Shown here: positions 37,182 through 45,551 of the stretch, piece after piece
Layout of the letters: each line of letters starts with the position of its first letter
Numbering within the stretch: the stretch's first letter is position 1
Origin: Pseudomonadota bacterium
Lineage (GTDB): Bacteria > CALINM01
Direction of reading: 5' to 3'
Length of the DNA stretch: 64,000 nucleotides
NCBI GenBank assembly: GCA_026418415.1
Contig: JAOABK010000001.1
Coordinates: forward strand, 71,080-135,079
Made by a program: the position numbers and the translations under genes
Notes under the pieces: generated by a model
What the model saw: only the letters and a program-made list of their open reading frames with translations
Told to the model about the DNA's origin: nothing
The model's database searches: none

Positions 37182-38330
37182 ATGAAAATAAAGGTTAGAC
37201 CAGAAGATTTTATTGTTGAAGAGATTGCGAATTTTAAGTTAACAAACAAGGGTAAATATTATCTTTACAAATTACACAAAACTGGCTGGAATACGATTGA
37301 TGCACTTAGAAAACTTGCAAAAAATAACAATATTGCCTATAAGAAGATAAGTTACTGTGGGAAAAAGGATAGATACGCAAAAACAGTTCAGTTTATTACA
37401 ATCGATAGAAAGATTGACAAGGAGAAGTTGAATGAGAATGTTTTTCTTACATTCGAGGGAATGACCGATTTTGAAGCAGCCCCTTCAAATATATTGGGTA
37501 ATAGGTTTTGTATTAAACTGAGGGATATAGAAGATAAAAAAATTGATTTAATCAAACAGAGAGTTGATAAGATAAGAGAATTTGGTTTTCCAAATTATTT
37601 TGGTGATCAAAGGTTTGGTAGCTACGATAGGAATTTAGGTTTTTTTGGAGAAAAGTTACTTAAAGGGCATTACAATGGAGCTTTGAAGTGTCTTTTATGT
37701 TCTATTCATTCTGAGGATAGCAAGGAAGAAAAAGAAAGGAAGAGATTTTTCTTTCAAAATTGGGGGCATTTTGACAAGTTATTAGAAAATGCGAAAAGAG
37801 AAATTGAAAGGAAAATTTTCAGCATCTTAAAGGAAAAACCCAAAGGGTATTTAGAAGCCATACATGAATATCCCATTGAAGAGATCTCAATGGGCCTTTC
37901 TGCATATCAATCTTTTCTATGGAATAATATGCTATCAAAATTTATTGAGCCTATTGGAAATTTAAAAATCCCCATCAAGGGTTGGTTATACCCCTCTTAT
38001 AGGGAATTAAGAATAGATGATTTAAAATATTTAAAAGATCTGGAACTTCCCACACATGGTATAAAACCTGGTTTTGTAGATAAAAGGGTTGAGGATATTT
38101 ATAACATGGTTCTTGTTGAAGAGGGGTTGTATCAAGAAAGATTTAGTATGAGAAAGTATAGAAAGGTTATAGTAAAATCTTTTATGAGAAAAGCAATAAT
38201 AATTCCTGAAGATTTAAAAATTTTAAGTATTTCCAATGATGATATTTATAAAGGAAAGAAGAGTATTACAATTTCGTTTATTTTACCAAGAGGTAGTTTT
38301 GCGACTGTTCTAATAAAACATTTATGTTAG
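37182..38330 (+). CDS. truD: tRNA pseudouridine(13) synthase
   Basis: A 382-residue TruD-family enzyme. It has RPEDFIVEEI, YLYKLHKTGWNT, the catalytic Asp in CGKKDRYAKTVQ, FPNYFGDQRFGS, and the inserted TRUD domain ending with the ISMGLSAYQSFLWNNML and LPRGSFATVLIKHLC signatures. It modifies U13 of tRNA-Glu in E. coli. The ORF track's first 12 residues precede the conserved MKIKVRPEDF and are non-coding promoter sequence, so ATG 37182 is chosen. It overlaps the HAD gene by 7 bases. Confidence 0.93.
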   Translation: MKIKVRPEDFIVEEIANFKLTNKGKYYLYKLHKTGWNTIDALRKLAKNNNIAYKKISYCGKKDRYAKTVQFITIDRKIDKEKLNENVFLTFEGMTDFEAAPSNILGNRFCIKLRDIEDKKIDLIKQRVDKIREFGFPNYFGDQRFGSYDRNLGFFGEKLLKGHYNGALKCLLCSIHSEDSKEEKERKRFFFQNWGHFDKLLENAKREIERKIFSILKEKPKGYLEAIHEYPIEEISMGLSAYQSFLWNNMLSKFIEPIGNLKIPIKGWLYPSYRELRIDDLKYLKDLELPTHGIKPGFVDKRVEDIYNMVLVEEGLYQERFSMRKYRKVIVKSFMRKAIIIPEDLKILSISNDDIYKGKKSITISFILPRGSFATVLIKHLC

Positions 38331-38794
38331 AAATAGAAATACCAGGTTTTGGAAAGGTCCAATTAAAATACCTTGTTTCAGACTTTACTGGAACTCTCTC
38401 AGTCAATGGAAAACTATTGCCCGGGGTTTTGGATAAAATAAATCAGCTTTCCAAATATTTAAAAATTTATATACTTACTGCAGATACATTTGGCACTGTA
38501 AATAAGGAATTATCAAAGGCAGATTGTGAGATTATTGTACTAAAGTATGATAGAATTGATTTACAGAAAAAGAAATTCGTAGACGATTTGGGGGCTGAAA
38601 ATGTGATTTCCTTTGGAAATGGCAAAAATGATAGATATATGTTAAAGGTGTCAAAGATAGGTGTAGCAGTCATGCTTGATGAGGGGTGTGCAATTGAGGC
38701 ATTGCTTTCGGCAGATATTATGGTTAAAGATATCCATAATGCCTTTGGACTCTTGTTAAATAAAAAGCGCTTGAAAGCGACATTAAGATTTTAG
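38324..38794 (+). CDS. HAD-family soluble P-type-ATPase-like phosphatase
   Basis: A 156-residue HAD protein. Motif I is DFTGTLSVNG: nucleophile Asp kept, second acidic residue replaced by Thr, as in the DKTGT of P-type ATPases. The motif II region is IYILTADTFG, motif III Lys in KKKFVDDLG, and motif IV GNGKNDRYMLKVSKIGVAV. It has no cap domain, and this matches the small soluble P-type-ATPase-like group. The phosphatase substrate is unknown. It starts inside truD and has no Shine-Dalgarno, so it is probably coupled. Confidence 0.82.
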   Translation: MLEIEIPGFGKVQLKYLVSDFTGTLSVNGKLLPGVLDKINQLSKYLKIYILTADTFGTVNKELSKADCEIIVLKYDRIDLQKKKFVDDLGAENVISFGNGKNDRYMLKVSKIGVAVMLDEGCAIEALLSADIMVKDIHNAFGLLLNKKRLKATLRF

Positions 38795-38799
38795 GTTTC

Positions 38800-39615
38800 A
38801 TGAGAAAGTTATTTTTTTTCTTCCTTCTTTTTTTTTATAGTTGTACAGGGTTATTTTTCTATCCCGATAAAAGACAATATATAAATCCAAATCTAATTGG
38901 TTATAAACGAGAAGACGTTTTTTTTAAAAGTTTAGACAATATAAACTTACACGCCTGGCTATTTACTTCAAAGGAAAATAAAGGGACTGTGATTTTTCTT
39001 CATGGAAATGCAGAAAACATTACTACCCATGTTAATAGTGTGCTGTGGTTAATCGATAGGGGATATAATGTTTTTGCTTTTGACTATAGAGGATATGGTA
39101 AGTCCGAAGGAATAACTACTCTAAAAGGGGTTCATATTGATGCAGAGAGTGCAATAAGGTATGTATTAGAAAGAGAAGAGATAAGCAAGAATATTATTTT
39201 ATTTGGCCAGAGTTTGGGTGGAGCAATAGCAATAACAAACCTTGCTAATAGTTCTTATAAAGATAAAATCAATTGCCTCATCGTGGAGTCCACTTTTGCA
39301 GGTTATAGACGCATAGCTAAAGATAAAATTGCAAAAAATATCTTTACTAAAATTTTTGGGTATCCACTTATTTTTCTTATAAATGATGATTATTCTCCAG
39401 AGAGGTTTATAGATAAAATATCTCCGACACCAGTTCTTATCTTACATGGTGATGAGGATGATATAGTCCCTGCATATCATGGTGATTTATTATTCAAGAT
39501 TGCCAAAGATCCTAAGGAATTAATAATAAAAAGAGCCCGTCATATAAATGTTTCAAGGCATCAAGATGTCAGGGAAAAAATACTTAATTTTTTAGAAAAA
39601 TCATTAAAAAAATAA
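38800..39615 (+). CDS. Alpha/beta hydrolase lipoprotein (ABHD13/BEM46-like)
   Basis: A 271-residue protein. The N-terminal hydrophobic run with FFYSC looks like a lipobox. The hydrolase fold has the oxyanion strand VIFLHGNAEN, the nucleophile Ser in FGQSLGGA, Asp in LHGDEDDIVP and His in ARHINVSR, so a full triad. FDYRGYGKSEG is typical of the group. It may be an esterase, thioesterase or lipase acting outside the inner membrane; the substrate is unknown. It follows the HAD gene by 5 bases. Confidence 0.87.
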   Translation: MRKLFFFFLLFFYSCTGLFFYPDKRQYINPNLIGYKREDVFFKSLDNINLHAWLFTSKENKGTVIFLHGNAENITTHVNSVLWLIDRGYNVFAFDYRGYGKSEGITTLKGVHIDAESAIRYVLEREEISKNIILFGQSLGGAIAITNLANSSYKDKINCLIVESTFAGYRRIAKDKIAKNIFTKIFGYPLIFLINDDYSPERFIDKISPTPVLILHGDEDDIVPAYHGDLLFKIAKDPKELIIKRARHINVSRHQDVREKILNFLEKSLKK

Positions 39616-39675
39616 TTTTTTCTTGTTTTTATCTTTTTTTATGGTTTAATTTTAACAGGGATAATAAAAAATACT

Positions 39676-39731
39676 AATTAAAAAATGCTAATTCATTCTG
39701 ATTTTCTTCTCCTTTAATTAGTTTTTTAATT
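39676..39731. repeat. Imperfect inverted repeat between two plus-strand genes
   Basis: AATTAAAAAATGCTAATT (39676) and AATTAGTTTTTTAATT (39716) pair over 16 positions with a 2-base bulge and a 22-base loop. It is very AT-rich and could be a weak transcript end or a protein site. Low certainty. Confidence 0.35.
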
Positions 39732-39746
39732 ATCTCAAAAATTCAG

Positions 39747-39755
39747 TGTTATAAT
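39747..39755 (+). promoter_or_regulatory. Extended -10 promoter of the delta-60 repeat gene
   Basis: TGT-TATAAT, a perfect -10 with TG extension, with a start near 39763 and AGGAGGTGG before ATG 39814. The leader is about 50 bases. Confidence 0.5.
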
Positions 39756-39813
39756 TTTACCTTTATGTCTATTTAAGTTTTAGGTTGTAATGACTATTTT
39801 TTAGGAGGTGGCA

Positions 39814-42800
39814 ATGAAAAAAACAATATCAATAATAATTCCTTTTATTTTTTTATTTCTCTCCATAAATTTATCCTACTCATTAACCTTTAATGACGGG
39901 TTTAATCCAAATGTTGATGGAATGATACGTGCTCTGGCAGTTCAAGAGAATGGGAAGATTTTAATTGGGGGTTATTTTACTTACGTAAATGGTGTCAAGA
40001 AGAACTATATAGCAAGATTAAATCAAGATGGCTCTCTCGATGAGACCTTTGATTGTAAAGTTAACCAATATGTGAATTTTATTTCTCTTCAAAATGATGG
40101 AAAAATACTAATTGGTGGTAATTTTACAAATGTAAATGGAATAGAAAGAATTAGAGTTGCCCGTTTAAATCCTGATGGCACACTTGATTCTACTTTCAAA
40201 GCGGATGCTAATGGTTTCGTTGCTTCCATAATCCCTTATTCAGATAATAAAATACTAATTGGAGGAGATTTTACAGAAATTAATGGTTTACCAAAAATCA
40301 GGCTTGCAATGCTTGATTATAATGGGAATATAGATGAGAGTTTTAATGCTGAAGTTGGTGGAGGTGTTAGATCTATAGCAGTTCAAGTTGATAACAAGAT
40401 TATTATTGGAGGTTATTTTATATCAGTTAATGGAATTACAAGAAATAATATAGCCAGATTGAATCCCGATGGAAGCTTGGATCAAACATTTAATATTTTA
40501 GTAAACAATGGAGTAGAATCTGTTGCAATACAGGTAGATGGGAAGATAGTAATGGGTGGCTTATTTACAAGTGTTGGTGGTGCTATGAGAAATTATATAG
40601 CAAGATTAAATAGTGATGGATCTCTTGATTCCACTTTTAATATAGGTGTTAATAATACAGTTTTCAGAGTTTTGGTTCAAGGGGATGGAAAAATACTCTT
40701 AGGTGGCGGGTTTACTACCCTTGGGGGATTGGCAAGAAATAATCTTGGTAGAATTAATTTTGATGGTAGTTTGGATAGTTCATTTAATCCCCAGTTTGAT
40801 AATTGGATTTACGATGTTGCTATACAAAGAGATGGTAAGATTATTGCTGTGGGAAATTTTTCTAATGTAAATGGTACTCTAAGGAATGGAATTGCAAGAA
40901 TTTATAATGATGGAAAAGTTGATAAAGATCTTATATCTAATACGGATGATGTAGTATATGCAATTGCATTACAAAGGGATCAAAAAATTCTTATAGGAGG
41001 TGGTTTTACACAGGTCAATAGTGTTATAAAACAGGGAATTGCACGTATTAATAATGATGGTAGCCTTGATTCAACATTCAACAGTATAATCAATATCGGT
41101 CAAATTTATTGTATTGCTATTCAGAACGATGGAAAGATAATAATAGCAGGAAATTTCAGTCAAGTTAACGGAGTTATTAGAAATAACATAGCAAGACTAA
41201 ATCAAGATGGATCATTAGATAACTTGTTTAACCCAAATGTAAATAAGCCTATTTACGCTCTGGCAATTCAAAGTGATGGCAAAATATTAATTGGTGGTAG
41301 TTTTACTCAAGTTGGACTTACATCTATTAATTATTTGGCAAGATTAAATATTGATGGTAGCTTAGAAGAGGGGTTTAAGCACGACATAAATGAGGATGTT
41401 TATACGATTGCCATACAGAAAGATGGCAATGTTTTAATTGGTGGTAAATTTACAAGTATTGGTATCTTCTCTAGGAACTATATAGCAAGAATTAATAAAT
41501 CTGGTGGTGTAGATTTATCTTTTAATCCAGGTGCTAATGGATATGTATATTCAATCGCTATTGTTAATGATGATACTTTTATAGTTGGTGGACTATTTAC
41601 CCAAATAGGTGGAATTAGTAGAGATCGAATAGCTAAGCTAAATTCTTTGGGTGGAGTAGTAGAAAGTTTTAATGCAAGTGCAAATAGTTTAGTTAATTCA
41701 ATAGTAATTCAATCAGACAATAAAATCCTGATAGGTGGATATTTTACAACAATAAACGGTATTACAAGAAATTATATTGCAAGACTCCACTCGAATGGAG
41801 TTCTTGATACTACTTTAAATCAAGATGTTAATAATTATGTATTTTCTATTGCTGTACAGTTTGATAATAAAATTTTGGTTGGTGGTACTTTTACTCAAGC
41901 AGGAGGGCTTACGAGACAGAGATTTGCAAGATTAAGTCCCGAATATTCTTATGACAATCTAATTTTGGATCCCAATGGAGATAAAATAACATGGACCAGC
42001 TATGGGTCCTCAATTTTAGATTACGTTTTTTTTGAATACTCAGTAAATGGTTTATTTTGGGTTTTACTTGGCTATGGCACAAAAGATATCTATGGTGATT
42101 GGGTCTTAACAGGCCTTTCACTCCCTTATGAAGAAATAGGTTATATTAGAGCAAATGGAAGGGTAATTGGTGGTAGTAGAAACTCTTCAAGTGGAATTAT
42201 AAGTTCCATTCAGCAGTTTTATAATACATATTTACTTGATGTAGGTATTTCTGGTAATGGAAAGGGTAGTGTTGTTGATAATACAGGCGGAATTTCTTGT
42301 GGTTCCGATTGTTCTGAAATTTTTCCCAAAAATACAGTTGTAACTTTGTACGCTATCCCTTCACATGATGCTGAGTTTGTAAATTGGGAAGGTAGTTGTA
42401 CAGGAACAAATCCAATTATAGATGTTGAAATGTCGTCATATAAGAATTGTAGAGCGGTGTTTCAAAAGGTAATTTATTTGAAAAATGGTGATTATGTAAC
42501 AACTTCAGCTTCCATTGAATTAAACTTATATCCCGTTGGTACTCCAACAGAAATGATAATTTTTGCTGGTAAGACATGGAGCAGGAAAGAGGCTTATGTA
42601 AACACCAAGATTATTACGGTTCCAGGTGGTGATGGCAAAAAAGAAGTATTTGTAAGACTTTTAATTGATGGTAATTGGAAGGAATACAGAGATAGTATAT
42701 ACTTAGACGTAAAATCACCAGTTGGTGGAATCCAGATAAATGGTGGAAGTTCAATTACATTATCTACAAATGTTACTCTAAACCTTCATGTAGTTGATTT

Positions 42801-43818
42801 TCAGGACTATGATAAGTTATTCATGAAATTTAGTAATGATAAAATTAACTGGACAGACTGGGAGCCCTTTAAAAATATAAGAGCATATTTATTAACAGAT
42901 GGAGAGGGGCTTAAAACTGTATATGTTCAATACAAAGATAGTGGTGGGAAAGTATCGCCAATTTATAGTGATAGCATAGTATATAGTAATGTTTTGGGGT
43001 ATATATTTGACCCTGCAAGGATTGAGATTAACTTTGGTGAGTTGTTTACAAATAAAACTGGGGTAATACTTAGTTTAAATCCTCCAGATGTAACGTATAC
43101 AAAAATGAGTTTAAGTCAAGACGCAGTCAAATGGACAACTTGGGCATTAATTACAAGTCCAAAAAGTCTTAGTCTCACTGGACAGGATGGCATAAAACGG
43201 GTATATGTAAAGTTTAAAAAAGATGATGGAACTGAGAGTAATATTTATTATGATGAAATAATACTTGATAGAAAAAAACCAGTTGGGGTTTTATTAATAA
43301 ATAATGGTGCATATATTACAAACAATAATTTAGTAAATCTTACATTCAATATTGCAGATGAATTGAGTGGAATTAAAAAGGTACTCCTTAGTAACGATGG
43401 TGTAAATTACAACATTGAGTATAATTATCCAGTTGGATTACCAATCAATTTTACATTATCTGGTGAAGGGGTAAAGAAAGTATTTATGAAAGTAATTGAT
43501 AATGCTGGCAATATTTCCGTTCCTATAATGGATAGTATAGTACTTGATATGACCGCACCAACTGGAAAGGTTATTATAAACAATGGTGCTTCAACAACAA
43601 CAAATCCTACCGTCACTCTTACAATTAGTGCGACCGGAGCAGTTTGGATGATGGTAAGTGTGGATGGGGTATTAGACACAGAGAAATGGGAAAATTACAG
43701 TACTAAGAAAATTGTCACACTTCCATCTGGAGTTGGGACTAAAGAAGTTAGGATAAAATTCAAAGATTTAGCTGGTAATGAGTCATTGGTGTACTCTGAT
43801 ACTATTGAATTGAGATGA
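39814..43818 (+). CDS. Giant secreted delta-60 repeat (beta-propeller) / Ig-like protein
   Basis: About 1334 residues from ATG 39814 (AGGAGGTGG 4 bases upstream; the track's GTG lies inside that site). It begins with a signal peptide ending SLSYSLTF. Residues 30-720 are 14 delta-60 repeats (VQxDGKILIGGxFTxVNG...RNxIARLNxDGSLDxTF). Residues 800-880 form an InlB B-repeat-like / SprB-type domain with a Cys pair (NGKGSV...CGSDCSEIF...WEGSC). Residues 885-1334 are five beta-sandwich modules with FxxLTGxGxKxVYVKFKDxxGN-like ends. No anchor or sorting signal is visible at the C-terminus (ends IELR). It is probably a surface or matrix protein; the ligand is unknown. Confidence 0.9.
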   Translation: MKKTISIIIPFIFLFLSINLSYSLTFNDGFNPNVDGMIRALAVQENGKILIGGYFTYVNGVKKNYIARLNQDGSLDETFDCKVNQYVNFISLQNDGKILIGGNFTNVNGIERIRVARLNPDGTLDSTFKADANGFVASIIPYSDNKILIGGDFTEINGLPKIRLAMLDYNGNIDESFNAEVGGGVRSIAVQVDNKIIIGGYFISVNGITRNNIARLNPDGSLDQTFNILVNNGVESVAIQVDGKIVMGGLFTSVGGAMRNYIARLNSDGSLDSTFNIGVNNTVFRVLVQGDGKILLGGGFTTLGGLARNNLGRINFDGSLDSSFNPQFDNWIYDVAIQRDGKIIAVGNFSNVNGTLRNGIARIYNDGKVDKDLISNTDDVVYAIALQRDQKILIGGGFTQVNSVIKQGIARINNDGSLDSTFNSIINIGQIYCIAIQNDGKIIIAGNFSQVNGVIRNNIARLNQDGSLDNLFNPNVNKPIYALAIQSDGKILIGGSFTQVGLTSINYLARLNIDGSLEEGFKHDINEDVYTIAIQKDGNVLIGGKFTSIGIFSRNYIARINKSGGVDLSFNPGANGYVYSIAIVNDDTFIVGGLFTQIGGISRDRIAKLNSLGGVVESFNASANSLVNSIVIQSDNKILIGGYFTTINGITRNYIARLHSNGVLDTTLNQDVNNYVFSIAVQFDNKILVGGTFTQAGGLTRQRFARLSPEYSYDNLILDPNGDKITWTSYGSSILDYVFFEYSVNGLFWVLLGYGTKDIYGDWVLTGLSLPYEEIGYIRANGRVIGGSRNSSSGIISSIQQFYNTYLLDVGISGNGKGSVVDNTGGISCGSDCSEIFPKNTVVTLYAIPSHDAEFVNWEGSCTGTNPIIDVEMSSYKNCRAVFQKVIYLKNGDYVTTSASIELNLYPVGTPTEMIIFAGKTWSRKEAYVNTKIITVPGGDGKKEVFVRLLIDGNWKEYRDSIYLDVKSPVGGIQINGGSSITLSTNVTLNLHVVDFQDYDKLFMKFSNDKINWTDWEPFKNIRAYLLTDGEGLKTVYVQYKDSGGKVSPIYSDSIVYSNVLGYIFDPARIEINFGELFTNKTGVILSLNPPDVTYTKMSLSQDAVKWTTWALITSPKSLSLTGQDGIKRVYVKFKKDDGTESNIYYDEIILDRKKPVGVLLINNGAYITNNNLVNLTFNIADELSGIKKVLLSNDGVNYNIEYNYPVGLPINFTLSGEGVKKVFMKVIDNAGNISVPIMDSIVLDMTAPTGKVIINNGASTTTNPTVTLTISATGAVWMMVSVDGVLDTEKWENYSTKKIVTLPSGVGTKEVRIKFKDLAGNESLVYSDTIELR
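39895..41960 (+). repeat. Fourteen delta-60 repeats (two sets of seven)
   Basis: Protein repeats of about 51 residues. Repeat 7 ends in the divergent IYNDGKVDKDL, the one clear break in the array before repeat 13, which would separate two seven-unit blocks. This fits two seven-bladed propellers. Confidence 0.8.
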
Positions 43819-43856
43819 ATTAAGTAAAAGAAACTTAAATTGATACTTATTGTTAG

Positions 43857-43893
43857 AAGGTGGGTTAAGGGAACCATCTTTACTAATTTTTTT
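43857..43893 (+). terminator. Weak intrinsic terminator candidate after the delta-60 gene
   Basis: AAGGTGG pairs with CCATCTT (one G-U) across a 10-base loop; TTTTTTT begins 6 bases after the stem. The long stem-to-T distance lowers certainty. It lies in the 87-base convergent gap before the resB-like gene. Confidence 0.3.
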
Positions 43894-43905
43894 ATTGTTA
43901 TAAGT

Positions 43906-44847
43906 CTATTTATGAAGCATTTTTTTGAATTTGATAACAAATTGTATGACAAGAGCCATACTAAATAGACTTGAAGATATAAGAATCAGAAATAATGATG
44001 GGTCGTATACTACATCAACAATAATAGCTGTATTTAATTTTGGGGTTATATTTTGTACTAAAAATTGTTTATTGTTAATAATGATATGATTGCCAGTTTT
44101 TATTAACTCTATTGATGAATTCTTGTTATCCTCTAATTTAAGTTTTATTGTTGAAAAATCTTCACTAATATCCAATAGTGTCAAAAAAACATCATTAAAT
44201 TTAACTGGTAGGTTTGGTTTTAGTAAAAGTCTTCTTGATTCTTTGTTTTCTATAACTGATACTTCAATTTCTGATAAAAACCCGGTCAAATCTTTTAAAA
44301 TTAGATGATATCTATCGACTGTGATGGGATGATTGATCATTATTTCTTTTAATGATCCATTTGGCAGTTCTATCTGTGCCTTTATATTAACTGGAATACC
44401 AAACTGTGAGATTTCATATATTATTTTTTTTACCCTAATATTTAAAACTTTTTGATGTTCCTTAATTAATATTTTTGAATCAGTATTTTCTAACAATATT
44501 TGGTCATTTATTCTAAATGTAAATAGGGCAGAAACTATGTGAGCCACAAGAAAAAGAAGGACAGAGAAATGCATAAGGGCGACGAGAATGTCTCTTCTCT
44601 TGTAGTCATTGATAAGGCAAAAGATTGTTGCAAAAGCGATATAAAGAAAGAGAGAAATTATAATATAAATCCAGAAAGTATCTAATCTTGGATGCTCAAT
44701 AAGCCATTGAAATAATGGATAAATGTGAATTTTGAAGTATCCTTCAGGGTTGAAGTGTATAATTAAAGAACCAATCACAGAAAATGTGCAAATTGCAAAG
44801 AGTAAATAAATAGTTTTTCTTAAATCTAACAGTAACTTCTTAAACAT
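43906..44847 (-). CDS. ResB-like cytochrome c biogenesis membrane protein (divergent, short)
   Basis: A 313-residue protein. It has membrane segments at about 10-30, 56-76, 88-110 and 285-306, with a large extracytoplasmic domain (about 115-280) between the third and fourth. The first segment RKTIYLLFAICTFSVIGSLI followed by a pair flanking an amphipathic stretch (HPRLDTFWIYIII) is the ResB/Ccs1 pattern, but the usual GTxIPQ is GSLIIHFNP and the protein is shorter than typical ResB (about 450). With the CcsA-like neighbour it would form a System II haem handling pair. No c-type cytochrome is in the window. The function of this divergent version is uncertain. Confidence 0.7.
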   Translation of the reverse strand: MFKKLLLDLRKTIYLLFAICTFSVIGSLIIHFNPEGYFKIHIYPLFQWLIEHPRLDTFWIYIIISLFLYIAFATIFCLINDYKRRDILVALMHFSVLLFLVAHIVSALFTFRINDQILLENTDSKILIKEHQKVLNIRVKKIIYEISQFGIPVNIKAQIELPNGSLKEIMINHPITVDRYHLILKDLTGFLSEIEVSVIENKESRRLLLKPNLPVKFNDVFLTLLDISEDFSTIKLKLEDNKNSSIELIKTGNHIIINNKQFLVQNITPKLNTAIIVDVVYDPSLFLILISSSLFSMALVIQFVIKFKKMLHK

Positions 44848-44849
44848 CT

Positions 44850-45551
44850 TTAACCTAATGAATGAGTGTTTTTCATAAACAAGCCTATGCCAATATAGGT
44901 AAAGATAACTATTATAAAACCGATAATTGTACTAATCTTTAAAAGTTTAATATTGTTCTTTATAAATCTGATATGGATAACCGATGCGTAGTAAATCCAT
45001 ATTACAAAGGAAAAAATCTCTTTAATACTGTAAAGGAAGTAAGCTCCCCATGCCTTATAAGCCCATATACCGCCAGTCCATAGACCAATTGTGAAGGTGA
45101 CAAAACCTATGTAATTTAGATTTTGGATTTTGATTGTATCAATTTTTGATAGAGCTCCACAAAAGGCAAGAGTAAAACTAGCATAAGCTAAAAAAGAGAA
45201 AGCTACGTGCAATGGGAATAGTATTGTATTTAATGCATCTGGAGTAAAGGCTGTTTTTTTTGTGGATGCCATAAGGCAGAGTGATAGTAGTATTGAAACT
45301 ATAATATTTGATGATAAATTGTATAGGGCACTATCTTCTTTTATCAGAAGCTTTAATCCTAATATAGAAAAGGTAAAAAAAGATAGTGTTTCAAAAAGTC
45401 CTGTTACAGGGAAGTGTTTGTAAATGATCGTTGTATAGAAAATCAATGTCAATAAAATCAAGAAGGATATGATATTTAGAAATTGGCTTTTTTTGAAGAA
45501 AATCTGGTAAAGGGTTATACATAGTGAGATTACTATAAAAGCCTTTTCCAT
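44850..45551 (-). CDS. CcsA/HemX-like membrane protein with degenerate WWD motif
   Basis: A 233-residue protein with eight membrane segments. The haem-handling family pattern is clear: FPLHVAFSFLAYASFTLAF (first conserved His), GLWTGGIWAYKAWGAYFLYSIKE and ASVIHIRF (second His). In true CcsA the third element reads WGSYWSWDPKETW; here the WWD tryptophans and the Asp are lost, though WGxY and KE remain. HemX proteins likewise lack the motif. So it may not ligate cytochromes, or may be a HemX-like modulator. AAGGAAA precedes the ATG inside the end of the upstream gene. Confidence 0.75.
   Translation of the reverse strand: MEKAFIVISLCITLYQIFFKKSQFLNIISFLILLTLIFYTTIIYKHFPVTGLFETLSFFTFSILGLKLLIKEDSALYNLSSNIIVSILLSLCLMASTKKTAFTPDALNTILFPLHVAFSFLAYASFTLAFCGALSKIDTIKIQNLNYIGFVTFTIGLWTGGIWAYKAWGAYFLYSIKEIFSFVIWIYYASVIHIRFIKNNIKLLKISTIIGFIIVIFTYIGIGLFMKNTHSLG

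Noticed and set aside
41909-42121. Minus-strand ORF within the delta-60 gene
   Set aside because: Shadow of a real gene with no motif, start site or conservation signal; the same holds for the other antisense ORFs in the track.
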